Counted from the first letter of the stretch, positions 34,131 to 44,268 are shown. The stretch: DNA of 64,000 nucleotides from Streptomyces chrestomyceticus JCM 4735 (GCF_003865135.1 NZ_BHZC01000001.1:4836001-4900000); one strand, 5' to 3'. A program made the numbers and translations. The notes: a model not told the origin generated them from the letters alone.

Positions 34131-35291
34131 GTGCGAAACGATCTGAGACCCCCGGACCGTCAGCCACTGCTCCCGGTCGCCGCCCGCCGCGCCGCGGCCT
34201 GGTGCGGCGTGGGCCTGCTGGTCGCCGCCGTGGCGGCCCTCGGCGTCTGGCTGTGTGTGACCCTGAGCGCCGCCGTCACCCCCGTCCTGCTGGCCCTGCT
34301 CGGCAGTGCGCTGCTCGGGCCGGTCTACCGGCGGCTGGTGGCGATGAAGCTGAACCGTTCGCTCGCCGCCGGGCTGACCTGCGCCCTGCTGGTCGTGGTG
34401 GTCGGCGGCGCCGGATACATCGTCGTCAGCGCGCTGATCGACACCGGCGACCAGATCATCGCCTCGCTCAAGGACGCCGCCAAGGAGGTGTCCCGGCACT
34501 TCGGCGCCGCCGGCACCTCACTGGACGACATCGTCTCCAACGCCAAGCCCTTCATAGGGAAGTTCGGCGGCACCGCGGCCACCGGCGTCCTGGAGGGCGT
34601 CGGCGTCGTCGCGGCCACCCTCGCCGCGTCCGTCCTCGCCCTGTTCCTGACGTTCTTCTTCCTGCGCGACGCGGACAAGGCCGTGCGCGCCCTGCACGAC
34701 TGGGCGCCCGGCGACTCCGGCCCGGGGCTGGAGCAGATGGCCCGCCGCGGCTACCAGGCCATCGAGGGCTTCATGCGCGGTACGACGCTGATCGCGCTGA
34801 TCGACGCGGTCGGCATCACCGTCGGCCTGCTGATCCTCCAGGTGCCCGGCGCGTTCGGGCTGGGCGCGCTGGTCTTCGTGGGCGCCTACATCCCGTACCT
34901 GGGCTCGTTCCTGTCCGGTTCGGTGGCCGTGCTGGTCGCGTTCGCCGACGACCGGGGCCCGGCCATCGCGCTGTGGACGCTGGGCATCGTCCTGGTGGTG
35001 TTCTTCCTGGAGGGGCACATCCTGCAGCCGATCGTGCAGAGCCGTACGGTCCAGATGCACCCGGCCATCGTGATGCTGGCGATCACCGCGGGCGCCAGCG
35101 TCGCCGGGGTGATGGGGATGCTGCTGTCCGTGCCGCTGACCGCGGCGGCTTTCGGCGTGCTCTCGGAGCTGCGCCGGCACTACGCCGCGGGCTCGGGCAG
35201 CGGACCGGACGGCGGTCCGGCCGTCGGGGCGGCCGTCGGGGCGGAGAGGTCCGCCAGTGACGGCTCGGCGCCGCCCGCCGCGTCCTCGTAG
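34131..35291 (+). CDS. AI-2E family transporter (PerM/TqsA-like)
   Basis: A 386-aa integral membrane protein from GTG 34131. It has eight predicted helices in the family arrangement, with a large soluble segment (about residues 100-150) after TM3 and the conserved LRDADK and YIPYLGSFLSG segments. Relatives export signals or other small molecules, or have unknown substrates. The C-terminal tail is Gly/Pro/Ala-rich, and its last 112 bases overlap the convergent phosphatase gene. Confidence 0.85.
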   Translation: MRNDLRPPDRQPLLPVAARRAAAWCGVGLLVAAVAALGVWLCVTLSAAVTPVLLALLGSALLGPVYRRLVAMKLNRSLAAGLTCALLVVVVGGAGYIVVSALIDTGDQIIASLKDAAKEVSRHFGAAGTSLDDIVSNAKPFIGKFGGTAATGVLEGVGVVAATLAASVLALFLTFFFLRDADKAVRALHDWAPGDSGPGLEQMARRGYQAIEGFMRGTTLIALIDAVGITVGLLILQVPGAFGLGALVFVGAYIPYLGSFLSGSVAVLVAFADDRGPAIALWTLGIVLVVFFLEGHILQPIVQSRTVQMHPAIVMLAITAGASVAGVMGMLLSVPLTAAAFGVLSELRRHYAAGSGSGPDGGPAVGAAVGAERSASDGSAPPAASS

Positions 35292-37426
35292 AGTTCGAAC
35301 CACGTCGACTTGCCGTCGCCGCGCGGGTCCACGCCCCACGCGCCCGCCAGCAGTTCCATCAGCACCAGGCCGCGCCCCGAGGAGGCCAGTTCCCCCGGGG
35401 TGCGGCGGTGCGGCAGCTCGTCGCTGCTGTCGGCGACGTCGACACGGATCCGGCGGCTGCCCTTCTCCCCGGTGATCTCCGCGACCAGCAGCGCGTCACC
35501 GTCGGTGTGCATCAGCACGTTGGTGACCATCTCGGAGACCATCAGGACGGCCGAGTCGACCTGGTCCTCGTCGGACCAGTCGTGCAGCACGTCGCGGACC
35601 TGGTGCCGGGCCTCCGCTATCCGCTCGGGCTCGGCCTGCTTGACGGTCAGCACCGTACGGCGGACGGGCCGGTGCGCCGCCGTGCCGCCCGTACCGACTC
35701 CGCAGCTCCCGCCCTCGCGGCACAGCAGCAGCATCGCTATGTCGTCCTCGCGGCGGTCCATGAACGGACCGGTGGTGTGGTACGACGGCGGGCCGTGCAC
35801 CGCCTGCACGAGCGCGTCGGCGAGCTTCTCCAGGCCCGCCGCGTCCTCCAGGGCCGGGGCCACCACGTCCGCCGCCTCCCCGTCCGCGGCCCCGTACGTC
35901 TCGATGACCCGCCGCAGCCGCGCCCAGCCGGACTCCAGGTCGTGCCCGCCGGTCTCGATCAGCCCGTCCGTGCAGACCAGCATCGTCTCGCCGGGCTCCA
36001 GGACGAGCCGGGTGGTGGGGTAGTCGGTGTCCGGCACGATGCCCAGCGGCAGGCCGCCCGCGGTGGGCCGGACGAGGACGGTCCCGTCGGCCATCCGGAT
36101 GGTGGGGTCGGGGTGCCCGGCCCGCGCGATGTCCAGCAGGCCGGTCGCCGGGTCCACCTCGATGTAGAGGCAGGTGGCGAAGCGCGGGTCCTCGCCGCCG
36201 AACTCGGTGTCGTTGATGCCGGACAGGAAGCGGGAGGCGCGGGAGAGCACCGCGTCCGGATGGTGGCCCTCGGAGGCATAGGCGCGCAGGGCGATCCGGA
36301 GCTGCCCCATCAGGCCGGCGGCCCGTACGTCGTGGCCCTGCACGTCGCCGATGACCAGCGCGAACCGGCCGGACGGCAGCGTGATCATGTCGTACCAGTC
36401 GCCGCCGACCTCCAGGCCGCCGCCGGTCGGCACGTACCGCGCCGCCACCGTCATGCCGGGGATGTCCGGGTGCACCGTCGGCATCATGCTGCGCTGCAGG
36501 CCGTCGGTCAGCTCGCGCCGCGACTCCTGGTCGCCGGCGCGGGCCAGCGCCTGGGCGAGCATCCGGGCGACGGTGGTGAGCACCGAGCGCTCGTCGGGCG
36601 TGAAGGCGACCGGCGTACCGAAGGCCGCCATCCAGGCGCCGACCGTGCGGCCCGCGCTCACCAGGGGCAGGAAGGCCCAGGACGCCCGGTGGAAGGCGGC
36701 GGCCAGCGGCCAGGTGGCGGGGTAGCGGCGGCGGTAGTCCTCGGGGGTGGGCAGGTAGACGGCGCGGCCGGTCCGTACCACCTCGGCGGCCGGGTAGTCG
36801 GTGTCCAGCGGCATGTCGACGAAGGGCGCGAGGTCGCCCTGCCGGTGCCCGTGGTGGCCGATGACGGAGATCCGGTCGCCCTCGATGCCGAAGACCGCCA
36901 GACCGTCCGGGCTGAAGCCGGGCATGGACAGGCCGGCGGCGACGCGCAGCACCTCGGCGGTGGAGTGCGCCTCGGCGAGCGCGCGGCCCGCGTCCAGCAG
37001 GAACGCCTCGCGGGAGCGGCGCCAGTCGCCGGTGGCCGGGGCGTGCGGGGAGACGGTGCCGGGCTGGGTCTCGAAGATCTCCTGGACGGTGCCGACCAGC
37101 TCGTAGTCCGTGTGGTCGGTGTCGCTGCGCAGGAAGGCACGGGAGCGGGTGCGGACGGTGCGCAGCACCCGGCCGGAGCTGTCCATGACGCGCAGCCGGG
37201 CCTCGGCGACGCTGCTCTCGGTGACGGAGAGGTTGACGATGCCGGTGATCTCGGCGAAGTCGGCGGGGTGGAGGCGGGAGCGCATGGCCGCCTCGGACAG
37301 CTCGGTGGGCTCCGCGGGCAGCCCCAGCAGCCGGGCGGTCTCGGCGTCGAGGGTCACTTCTCCCGAGACGTTGTCCCAGCGCCACAGGCCGGTCGCGGTG
37401 GCGGCCAGGAGGTCCTTGGTGCGCAT
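35180..37426 (-). CDS. PAS/GAF/PP2C (SpoIIE-like) phosphatase with C-terminal ATPase domain
   Basis: A 748-aa signalling protein. A PAS domain occupies about residues 1-120 and a GAF domain about 150-300. The SpoIIE-type PP2C phosphatase domain (about 310-560) has EVGGDWYD, GDVQGHDVRAA and DGLIETGG metal-site motifs. A GHKL ATPase domain follows at about 590-725 (VSEMVTNVLMHT, then SGRGLVLMELLA). Such proteins act in anti-sigma/anti-anti-sigma partner switching. It is adjacent to aspS, which matches the conserved gene order near S. coelicolor aspS (SCO3795). Confidence 0.93.
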   Translation of the reverse strand: MRTKDLLAATATGLWRWDNVSGEVTLDAETARLLGLPAEPTELSEAAMRSRLHPADFAEITGIVNLSVTESSVAEARLRVMDSSGRVLRTVRTRSRAFLRSDTDHTDYELVGTVQEIFETQPGTVSPHAPATGDWRRSREAFLLDAGRALAEAHSTAEVLRVAAGLSMPGFSPDGLAVFGIEGDRISVIGHHGHRQGDLAPFVDMPLDTDYPAAEVVRTGRAVYLPTPEDYRRRYPATWPLAAAFHRASWAFLPLVSAGRTVGAWMAAFGTPVAFTPDERSVLTTVARMLAQALARAGDQESRRELTDGLQRSMMPTVHPDIPGMTVAARYVPTGGGLEVGGDWYDMITLPSGRFALVIGDVQGHDVRAAGLMGQLRIALRAYASEGHHPDAVLSRASRFLSGINDTEFGGEDPRFATCLYIEVDPATGLLDIARAGHPDPTIRMADGTVLVRPTAGGLPLGIVPDTDYPTTRLVLEPGETMLVCTDGLIETGGHDLESGWARLRRVIETYGAADGEAADVVAPALEDAAGLEKLADALVQAVHGPPSYHTTGPFMDRREDDIAMLLLCREGGSCGVGTGGTAAHRPVRRTVLTVKQAEPERIAEARHQVRDVLHDWSDEDQVDSAVLMVSEMVTNVLMHTDGDALLVAEITGEKGSRRIRVDVADSSDELPHRRTPGELASSGRGLVLMELLAGAWGVDPRGDGKSTWFELYEDAAGGAEPSLADLSAPTAAPTAGPPSGPLPEPAA

Positions 37427-37530
37427 TGCATCACTTTATGTGGGTTTGACGGGGGCCGACCAGTGCGGCGGGCACCGCGGCGGACACCCCCATCTTCGCA
37501 TGGCCGACTTGACGCGGATATGTCAATCGG

Positions 37531-37542
37531 CGGCCTAGGCCG
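37531..37542 (+). promoter_or_regulatory. palindrome upstream of aspS
   Basis: CGGCCTAGGCCG is a perfect 12-bp dyad 59 bases before the aspS start. It may be a regulatory site, or chance in GC-rich sequence. Confidence 0.3.
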
Positions 37543-37600
37543 ACCGGTAACCTGGAGCAGTTAACTCTCACACTCCAACTTGCGACGACTTGGATGAGCG

Positions 37601-39364
37601 ATGCATCGGTACCGGTCCCATAACTGTGGCGAGCTCCGAGCCGCGGACGTCGACACCGACGTCCGCCTCAGCGGCTGGCTGCACAATCGACGTGACCTGG
37701 GCGGCATCCTCTTCATCGATCTGCGCGACCACTACGGTCTGGTCCAGCTCGTCGCCCGCCCCGGCACCCCCGCCAACGAGGCGCTCGGCTCGCTGACCAA
37801 GGAGTCCGTCGTCCGGATCGACGGCAAGGTCAGCGCCCGCGGCGCGGACAACGTCAACCCCGACCTGCCCACCGGCGAGATCGAGGTCGAGGTCACGGCC
37901 GTCGAGGTGCTGGGCGCCGCCGAGCAGATCCCCTTCACGATCAACGCCGAGGACGGGGTCAACGAGGAGAAGCGCCTCGAATACCGCTTCCTCGACCTGC
38001 GCCGCGAGCGGATGCACCGCAACCTGATGCTGCGCACCGCCGTCATCTCCGCCATCCGGCACAAGATGACCGCGCTCGGCTTCAACGAGATGGCGACGCC
38101 GATCCTGTCCGCGACCTCCCCCGAGGGCGCCCGCGACTTCCTCGTCCCGTCCCGTCTGCACGCCGGCAAGTTCTACGCGCTGCCGCAGGCCCCGCAGCAG
38201 TTCAAGCAGCTCCTGATGATCGCGGGCTTCGACCGCTACTTCCAGATCGCGCCCTGCTTCCGCGACGAGGACGCCCGCGCGGACCGCTCGCCGGGCGAGT
38301 TCTACCAGCTCGACGTCGAGATGAGCTTCGTCGAGCAGGAGGACGTCTTCGGCCCGATCGAGCAGCTCATGACCGAGCTGTTCACCGAGTTCGGCGGCGG
38401 CCGCACGGTCACCTCGCCGTTCCCGCGCATCCCGTTCCGCGAGTCGATGCTCAAGTACGGCTCCGACAAGCCGGACCTGCGCGCCGAGCTGGAGCTGGTC
38501 GACGTCTCGTCGGTCTTCGCCGGCTCCGGCTTCAAGGCGTTCGCCGACAAGCACGTCCGCGCGCTGGCCGTGCCGGACACCGCCGACCAGCCGCGGAAGT
38601 TCTTCGACCAGATGGGTGACTTCGCCGTCCAGCAGGGCGCGAAGGGCCTGGCCTGGGTCCGCGTCGGCGAAGAGAACACCCTCACCGGCCCGATCGCCAA
38701 GTTCCTCACCGAGGACGACGTGAAGGCGCTGGTCGAGGCACTGGACCTGAAGCCCGGCTCGGCCGTCTTCTTCGGCGCCGGCGAGTTCGACGAGGTCTCC
38801 AAGATCATGGGCGCGGTCCGCGTCGAGGCGGCCAAGCGCACCGGCCACTTCGTCGAGGGCGAGTTCCGCTTCTGCTGGATCGTCGACTTCCCGATGTTCG
38901 AGAAGGACGAGGACACCGGCAAGATCGAGTTCTCCCACAACCCGTTCTCCATGCCGCAGGGCGGCCTGGAGGCGCTGGAGACCAAGGACCCGCTGGACAT
39001 CCTCGCCTGGCAGTACGACATCGTCTGCAACGGCGTCGAGCTGTCCTCCGGCGCCATCCGCAACCACGAGCCGGACGTCATGTACAAGGCGTTCGCCATC
39101 GCCGGCTACGACAAGGACACCGTCGAGGCCGAGTTCGGCGGCATGCTCCGCGCCTTCAAGTTCGGCGCCCCGCCGCACGGCGGCATCGCCCCCGGCGTCG
39201 ACCGCATCGTCATGCTCCTCGCCGACGAGCCCAACATCCGCGAGACCATCGCCTTCCCCCTCAACGGCAACGCCCAGGACCTGCTCATGGGCGCCCCGTC
39301 GGAGGTCGAGAAGTCGCGGCTGAAGGAGCTGCACCTGTCGATCCGCAAGCCGCAGGTGAAGTAG
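37601..39364 (+). CDS. aspS: aspartyl-tRNA synthetase
   Basis: A 587-aa class II aminoacyl-tRNA synthetase that charges tRNA-Asp with aspartate. The N-terminal OB-fold anticodon-binding domain has [20 protein letters not shown]. Catalytic motif 2 is [28 protein letters not shown] and motif 3 is [13 protein letters not shown]. The bacterial GAD insertion domain is present (about 280-420). The length is normal for bacterial AspRS. ATG 37601 is preceded by a GGATGAG site. Confidence 0.97.
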   Translation: MHRYRSHNCGELRAADVDTDVRLSGWLHNRRDLGGILFIDLRDHYGLVQLVARPGTPANEALGSLTKESVVRIDGKVSARGADNVNPDLPTGEIEVEVTAVEVLGAAEQIPFTINAEDGVNEEKRLEYRFLDLRRERMHRNLMLRTAVISAIRHKMTALGFNEMATPILSATSPEGARDFLVPSRLHAGKFYALPQAPQQFKQLLMIAGFDRYFQIAPCFRDEDARADRSPGEFYQLDVEMSFVEQEDVFGPIEQLMTELFTEFGGGRTVTSPFPRIPFRESMLKYGSDKPDLRAELELVDVSSVFAGSGFKAFADKHVRALAVPDTADQPRKFFDQMGDFAVQQGAKGLAWVRVGEENTLTGPIAKFLTEDDVKALVEALDLKPGSAVFFGAGEFDEVSKIMGAVRVEAAKRTGHFVEGEFRFCWIVDFPMFEKDEDTGKIEFSHNPFSMPQGGLEALETKDPLDILAWQYDIVCNGVELSSGAIRNHEPDVMYKAFAIAGYDKDTVEAEFGGMLRAFKFGAPPHGGIAPGVDRIVMLLADEPNIRETIAFPLNGNAQDLLMGAPSEVEKSRLKELHLSIRKPQVK

Positions 39365-39382
39365 TTCGTTCGTCCGTGTGAA

Positions 39383-39410
39383 GGGCCCGCGATCGTATGA
39401 TCGCGGGTCC
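39383..39410 (+). terminator. terminator after aspS
   Basis: GGGCCCGCGATC pairs with GATCGCGGGTCC (one G-T mismatch pair near the base) across a GTAT loop, followed by TTTC. Confidence 0.8.
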
Positions 39411-39432
39411 TTTCGCGTGTCACGCTCCGGGC

Positions 39433-40002
39433 ATGGTGAGTGTCCTGAGTCAGGAGCAGTTCGAAGAGGTGGCTCGCCTTGGCGTGCGGGTGGAAGAGGC
39501 GCTACGTCTGGAATGCGTCGGCGGGAGGATCCGGGAGAAGCCCATGCCGGACGGCGATCACGCGGAGATCATCGCGTGGCTGACGCGTCGGTGCGTCCAG
39601 GCCGATGCGGGGTGGTGGCTTCACGTGGGACAGGGGCTGCGGGTCGAGCAGGGCCGCAAGGGCAACGCCCGCCCCGACGGTTGCCTCGCATCGAGCGATG
39701 CCTTCGTCGGCCACGGTGAGTGGGCGGATGCCGAAGGAGTGCTCCTGGCCGTCGAGGTCACTTCCCGTGACCACGACACCGACCGCCGGGACCGCGAGGA
39801 CAAGCCGAAGGCGTACGCCGGGACCGGCATCCCGGTGTACCTGCTGATCGACCGGGACACCTGCGAGGTCAAGGTGCACTCGCAGCCCGACGGTGGGCGC
39901 TACGAGATGCTGCTGACGGTGCCGTTCGGAAAGACGGTCACCCTGCCGGACCCGGTGGGCATCGACCTGGACACCGAGCCGCTGAAGGGCTGGGTGCACT
40001 GA
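39433..40002 (+). CDS. Uma2 family endonuclease-like protein
   Basis: A 189-aa protein of the Uma2/DUF820 PD-(D/E)XK superfamily, widespread in actinomycetes and cyanobacteria. The nuclease-core signatures are RPDGCLASSD, VLLAVEVTSRDHDTDRRDREDKPKAYAGTGIP and VYLLIDRD. The D...E...K set needed for metal binding is present. The role is unknown, and many copies look like mobile or defence-linked genes. The start is ATG 39433. A VapB-like gene begins three bases after its stop. Confidence 0.85.
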   Translation: MVSVLSQEQFEEVARLGVRVEEALRLECVGGRIREKPMPDGDHAEIIAWLTRRCVQADAGWWLHVGQGLRVEQGRKGNARPDGCLASSDAFVGHGEWADAEGVLLAVEVTSRDHDTDRRDREDKPKAYAGTGIPVYLLIDRDTCEVKVHSQPDGGRYEMLLTVPFGKTVTLPDPVGIDLDTEPLKGWVH

Positions 40003-40005
40003 CGC

Positions 40006-40173
40006 ATGGCGAAGCTTCGGCTGGAGGTCGACGACGAGGCGCTGGCGGAAGCCGCGAAGCTCCTCGGTACGAAGACCAAGGAGGACACCGTCAACATGGC
40101 TTTGGCGGAGGTGGTCAAGCGGCGTGGGACAAGCGCGAGCGCTACGCCGAGGCCGGAATCCCCGTCTACTTGA
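40006..40173 (+). CDS. VapB-type antitoxin-like protein, C-terminus altered by a fusion
   Basis: A 55-aa protein from ATG 40006. Its first 41 residues match a ribbon-helix-helix antitoxin of the VapB/DUF2191 type (MAKLRLEVDDEALAEAAKLL, then EDTVNMALAEVVKRR). After RRG the frame enters the Uma2 remnant out of frame and stops. The gene therefore seems to have lost its normal end in a deletion that joined it to a Uma2-like gene. No toxin gene is present. Confidence 0.55.
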   Translation: MAKLRLEVDDEALAEAAKLLGTKTKEDTVNMALAEVVKRRGTSASATPRPESPST

Positions 40174-40337
40174 TCGTCGACCCCAACGACGCCACCTGGC
40201 ACATCCTCCAGCTCGACGGCCGCCATTACGTCGAGACCGCGAAGGGCATCTTCGGCCAGGAGATTCCCCTGCCGGAGCCGATGGGTTTCACCGTACGGAC
40301 GGCGGGCTGGCACCCGTATGGCGGTACGTCCGCGTAG
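40124..40337 (+). pseudogene. C-terminal Uma2 remnant
   Basis: A second reading frame encodes WDKRERYAEAGIPVYLIVDP and continues to a stop at 40335-40337. This is the last third of a Uma2 protein, and its core motifs upstream are missing. It has no start of its own and begins at the VapB junction. It is a deletion remnant. A strong terminator follows. Confidence 0.7.
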
Positions 40338-40355
40338 GCGCCGCCCGCGCATGCC

Positions 40356-40390
40356 GAGGGCCCGGAACCGGTGACCGGTTCCGGGCCCTC
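40356..40390. terminator. bidirectional terminator, 16-bp stem
   Basis: GAGGGCCCGGAACCGG (40356-40371), loop TGA, then the perfect complement at 40375-40390. It separates the Uma2 remnant from convergent metG. Confidence 0.85.
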
Positions 40391-40410
40391 GCGCTATGCC
40401 GTCGGACCGC

Positions 40411-42120
40411 CTACTCCGCCGCGCCGAACCGCTCCCGGTACGCCGCCAGGTCATCCTCCGTGATCTTCGCGAAGAGCACCGGCGGGACCGTGAACGCCGT
40501 GCCGGCCGGGACCGAGGCCAGGGCGCGGGCCTCGTCCGCCGTGACCCAGGCCGCCGTGTCGCCGTCCAGCGCGAACGCACCGCGCATCGCCTTCGCGGCC
40601 GCCGGGATGAACGGCTCCGAGACGATCGCGTACAGGTGGATCAGGTTCATCGCGGTGCGCAGCGTCAGCGCCGCCGCCTCCTGGTCGGTCTTGATCTCCA
40701 GCCAGGGGGCCTTCTCCTCCAGGTAGGAGTTGCCCGCGCTCCACAGCGCGCGCAGGGCCGCGGCCGCCTTGCGGAACTGGAGGGCCTCCATGTGGCTCTC
40801 GTACTCCGCCAGCAGCTCGGCGATCTGCTCGCCCAGCTTCGCCTCGGCCTCTCCGGCCGCCGCGCCCGCCGGCACCTCGTCGCCGAAGCGCTTGCGGGAG
40901 AAGGACAGCACCCGGTTGACGAAGTTGCCGAGGGTGTCGGCCAGGTCCTTGTTGACCGAGGAGGAGAAGAGTTCCCAGGTGAAGGACGTGTCGTCGGACT
41001 CGGGCGCGTTGGCGATCAGGAAGTAGCGCCAGTAGTCGGCGGGCAGCAGCTCCAGCGCCGCGTCGGTGAAGATGCCGCGCCGCTGCGAGGTGGAGAACTT
41101 GCCGCCGTAGTACGTCAGCCAGTTGAACGCCTTGAGGAAGTCGACCTTCTTCCACGGCTCACGGGTGCCCAGCTCGGTGGCCGGGAACATCACCGAGTGG
41201 AACGGGACGTTGTCCTTGGCCATGAACTCCGTGTAGCGCACGTCGTCGGCCTCGTACCACCACGACTTCCAGTCGCGGTTGGCCGGGTCGGCGTCCGCCC
41301 ACTCCTTCGTCGCGCCGATGTACTCGATCGGCGCGTCGAACCAGACGTAGAAGACCTTGCCCTCGGCGGCCAGCTCCGGCCACACGTCCGCCGGGACCGG
41401 CACGCCCCACTCCAGGTCACGGGTGATCGCCCGGTCCTGGAGGCCCTCGGTCAGCCACTTGCGCGCGATGGAGGACGCCAGCGTGGGCCAGTCCTCGCTG
41501 CTGTCGTCGATCCACTGCTCGACCTCGCCCTGGAGCGCGGACTGGAGCAGGAAGAGGTGCTTGGTCTCGCGCACCTCCAGGTCGCTGCTGCCGCTGATCG
41601 CCGACCGGGCGTCGATCAGGTCGGTCGGGTCCAGGACGCGGGTGCAGTTCTCGCACTGGTCGCCGCGGGCCTTGTCGTAGCCGCAGTGCGGGCAGGTGCC
41701 GACGATGTAGCGGTCCGGGAGGAAGCGCTCGTCGGCGATCGAGTAGACCTGCCGGATGGCGCGCTCCTCGATGAAGCCGTTCTCGTGGAGCTTGCGCGCG
41801 AAGTGCTGGGTCAGCTCCACGTTCTGCTGCGAGGAGCTGCGGCCGAAGTGGTCGAACCGTAGGTGGAAGCCGTCGTAGATGGCCTTCTGCGCGTCGTGCT
41901 GCTCGCCGCAGTACGCGTCGACGGACTGGCCGGCGTCCTTGGCCGCCAGCTCGGCGGGCGTGCCGTGCTCGTCCGTGGCGCAGATGTAGAGCACCTCGTG
42001 GCCGCGCTGGCGCATATACCGCCCGTACACGTCGGCCGGGAGCATGGACCCCACCATGTTGCCCAGGTGCTTGATCCCGTTGATGTACGGAAGGGCGCTG
42101 GTGATGAGGTGTCGAGCCAT
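40411..42120 (-). CDS. metG: methionyl-tRNA synthetase
   Basis: A 569-aa class I aminoacyl-tRNA synthetase. The HIGH-like motif is HLGNMVG in [14 protein letters not shown], and zinc-knuckle cysteines are CPHCGY and CENC. The KMSKS-like loop reads KFSTSQRRG, and the C-terminal anticodon-binding helical bundle follows from about residue 390. The length fits the single-domain bacterial form without a tRNA-binding extension. It is convergent with the Uma2 remnant. Confidence 0.95.
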   Translation of the reverse strand: MARHLITSALPYINGIKHLGNMVGSMLPADVYGRYMRQRGHEVLYICATDEHGTPAELAAKDAGQSVDAYCGEQHDAQKAIYDGFHLRFDHFGRSSSQQNVELTQHFARKLHENGFIEERAIRQVYSIADERFLPDRYIVGTCPHCGYDKARGDQCENCTRVLDPTDLIDARSAISGSSDLEVRETKHLFLLQSALQGEVEQWIDDSSEDWPTLASSIARKWLTEGLQDRAITRDLEWGVPVPADVWPELAAEGKVFYVWFDAPIEYIGATKEWADADPANRDWKSWWYEADDVRYTEFMAKDNVPFHSVMFPATELGTREPWKKVDFLKAFNWLTYYGGKFSTSQRRGIFTDAALELLPADYWRYFLIANAPESDDTSFTWELFSSSVNKDLADTLGNFVNRVLSFSRKRFGDEVPAGAAAGEAEAKLGEQIAELLAEYESHMEALQFRKAAAALRALWSAGNSYLEEKAPWLEIKTDQEAAALTLRTAMNLIHLYAIVSEPFIPAAAKAMRGAFALDGDTAAWVTADEARALASVPAGTAFTVPPVLFAKITEDDLAAYRERFGAAE

Positions 42121-42300
42121 TGCCGGCTGCTCCCAAGTCGCTACGGTGAGTGAGGTTTTGTTCTACGGAACGTCAATATCGTACTGGACGGGTACGGGGC
42201 CACCGCGCCCGGTTTTCCGCGTCCCGTAAGGGGCTTGATCGTCGGTTCCGCGCGATCACGGCAGGTGGTCTGTGCGGTCGAGGCCGCCGGGTCTGTGCGA

Positions 42301-43053
42301 TCACGGCCGTCGGGCCACCACGAGCGCCCAGCTCGGGCTGCCGTCGGGGCGGCGGGCAGCTCCCCGTACCGGGGCCAGCTCCACGGAGAACCCGGCGGCG
42401 AGCAGATCGTCCCGTACGTCCCGCAGTGCACCGGTCCGGTAATACATGACGAACGGCGGACGCCACAGCGCGTTCCGTACGCGCATCACCGTGTCGAAGC
42501 CGAGGAGCGTCCAGTACAGGGCGAAGCGGGGCGACGGCGGCGCGGCGACCGGGAAGGCGAAGACGCCGCCCGGACGCAGCGCCCGGTGGACCCCGGCGAA
42601 GACGGCCGCGCGCTCGGCGGGCAGGAAGTGGCCGAGGGCGCCGAAGGTGACGGCGAGGTCGAAGGCGGCGGTGAAGGGGAGGGCGCGGGCGTCGGCGCGG
42701 GCGTATGTCGCGGCGGGGCCGCCCGTACCCCCGCCCGTACGCCCGTTCGCTGCCGTCCGCGCCTCCGTGAGCATCCCCGCGCTGAAATCGACGCCGACGA
42801 CCCGCTCCCGGCACAGGGACCGCAGCACGCCGATGCCCGCCCCCGTACCGCAGCAGACATCGAGCCCCACCTCGAACCCTCCCGCAGATGGGCCGAGGTC
42901 CCGCAACGCCTCCGCCGTCGCGTCGAGAATCCGGTCCGGCGTACGGAACGGCGTCCGGTCGAACTTCGGGGCCAGCAGGTCGTAGCCGCGCTCGACGGAG
43001 GAGAGCGCCTGCACGGTCAGCTCGCGGAGCGTCGGTCCCTCGGGGGTGAACAC
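42301..43053 (-). CDS. class I SAM-dependent methyltransferase
   Basis: A 250-aa protein. SAM motif I is GLDVCCGTGAGIGVL, the acidic loop follows as VVGVDFSAGM, and LPFTAAFDLAV and LRPGGVFAF are the later motifs. The N-terminal helices include RGYDLLAPKFDRTPF. The size fits a small-molecule or ubiquinone-type methyltransferase. The substrate is unknown. Confidence 0.88.
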   Translation of the reverse strand: MFTPEGPTLRELTVQALSSVERGYDLLAPKFDRTPFRTPDRILDATAEALRDLGPSAGGFEVGLDVCCGTGAGIGVLRSLCRERVVGVDFSAGMLTEARTAANGRTGGGTGGPAATYARADARALPFTAAFDLAVTFGALGHFLPAERAAVFAGVHRALRPGGVFAFPVAAPPSPRFALYWTLLGFDTVMRVRNALWRPPFVMYYRTGALRDVRDDLLAAGFSVELAPVRGAARRPDGSPSWALVVARRP

Positions 43054-43101
43054 GGGGCCAGCGTACTGAGCGGAGCCTGTGCCGCGAGCTGTTCCGGAGC
43101 C

Positions 43102-44268
43102 TCAGGGGCCCTGGCGCGCGTTGATCCGGGCGGCCTGGCGCGTCAGATGGTCGCGCTCGGCCGGGCTGGACGCCTTCCGGGCGGCCTCGGCGTACAGCCG
43201 TGCCGCCGTGGCCAGGTCTCCGTCCCGCTCGTGGAGGTACGCCGCCACCGCCGTGTGGCGGGGCAGCGCGGCGTCCAGCTCCGCGAGCGCCGCCAGCCCG
43301 GCGCGTGGCCCGTCGGCCTCCCCGACGGCCACCGCGCGGTTGAGCCGGACGACCGGGCTGCCGGTCAGGCGCGCGAGTTCGTCGTACCACTCGACGATCT
43401 GCACCCAGTCGGTCTCCGCCGCGGTGGGCGCGTCGGCGTGCAGGGCCGCGATGGCGGCCTGCGCCTGGAACTCGCCGAGCCGGTCGCGGGCCAGGGCGGC
43501 CTGGAGGATCGCGATGCCCTCGGCGATCGCGCCGGTGTCCCACCGGGCGCGGTCCTGCTCGGCGAGCGGCACCAGGCTGCCGTCGGGCGCGGTACGGGCG
43601 GCGCGCCGCGCGTGGTGGAGCAGCATCAGGGCGAGCAGCCCCGCCACCTCGGGGTGGTCGATCGAGGCCGCGAGCTGCCGGGTGAGCCGTACGGCCTCGG
43701 CGGCGAGGTCCACGTCACCGGAGTAGCCCTCGTTGAAGACGAGGTAGAGGACGCGGAGCACGGTGGAGACGTCGCCGGGCCGGTCGAGGCGGACCTTGGA
43801 GACGGTGCGCTTGGCGCGGCTGATCCGCTGCGCCATGGTCGCCTCGGGCACCAGGTACGCCTGGGCGATCTGCCGGGTGGTGAGCCCGCCCACGGCGCGC
43901 AGCGTGAGCGCGACCGCGGACGACGGCGACAGCGCCGGGTGCGCGCACAGGAAGTAGAGCCGGAGTGTGTCGTCCACCGGGGACGCGGGCCCGGGCGCCG
44001 GCTCCCGGTCCACGAGATCCTCCCGCCGCCGGCGGGACGCGTCCGACCGGGCCGCGTCGAGGAACCGGCGCCAGGCCACCGTGACCAGCCAGCCCTTGGG
44101 ATCGCGCGGCGTCCCGGCGGGCCAGACGCGGACCGCCTCGACCAGCGCGTCCTGTACGGCGTCCTCGGCCGCCGCGAAGTCGGCTCCACGGCGGACGAGG
44201 ACGGCGAGCACGCCCGGCGCGAGGCCCCGGAGCAGGGCCTCGTCCACCTGCGGCACGTCGGCGGTCAC
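43102..44268 (-). CDS. ECF sigma factor, ECF42-like, with C-terminal TPR-like region
   Basis: A 388-aa protein from GTG 44268, overlapping the DGPF gene stop by four bases. Sigma region 2 is at about residues 12-80 and includes AAEDAVQDALVEAVRVW. Sigma region 4 is at about 120-170 (LTTRQIAQAYLVPEATMAQRISRAKR). The C-terminal helical region (about 180-388) has TPR-like pairs (LADAPTAAETDW, LNRAVAVGEADGPRAGL). This matches the ECF42 group, which pairs with DGPF proteins rather than with an anti-sigma factor. Confidence 0.88.
   Translation of the reverse strand: MTADVPQVDEALLRGLAPGVLAVLVRRGADFAAAEDAVQDALVEAVRVWPAGTPRDPKGWLVTVAWRRFLDAARSDASRRRREDLVDREPAPGPASPVDDTLRLYFLCAHPALSPSSAVALTLRAVGGLTTRQIAQAYLVPEATMAQRISRAKRTVSKVRLDRPGDVSTVLRVLYLVFNEGYSGDVDLAAEAVRLTRQLAASIDHPEVAGLLALMLLHHARRAARTAPDGSLVPLAEQDRARWDTGAIAEGIAILQAALARDRLGEFQAQAAIAALHADAPTAAETDWVQIVEWYDELARLTGSPVVRLNRAVAVGEADGPRAGLAALAELDAALPRHTAVAAYLHERDGDLATAARLYAEAARKASSPAERDHLTRQAARINARQGP

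Noticed and set aside
35408..37564. 718-codon plus-strand frame opposite the phosphatase
   Set aside because: It is a low-complexity Arg/Gly/Val-rich shadow of the real phosphatase gene. No motif or ribosome site supports it.
37568..39334. 588-codon minus-strand frame opposite aspS
   Set aside because: It is the antisense of a certain aspS. The Asp/Val/Gly/Leu-rich composition is typical of such shadows.
42121..42300. possible SAM riboswitch upstream of metG
   Set aside because: The leader is short and no conserved SAM-riboswitch helices are evident. Only short repeats of GCGATCACGGC are seen.
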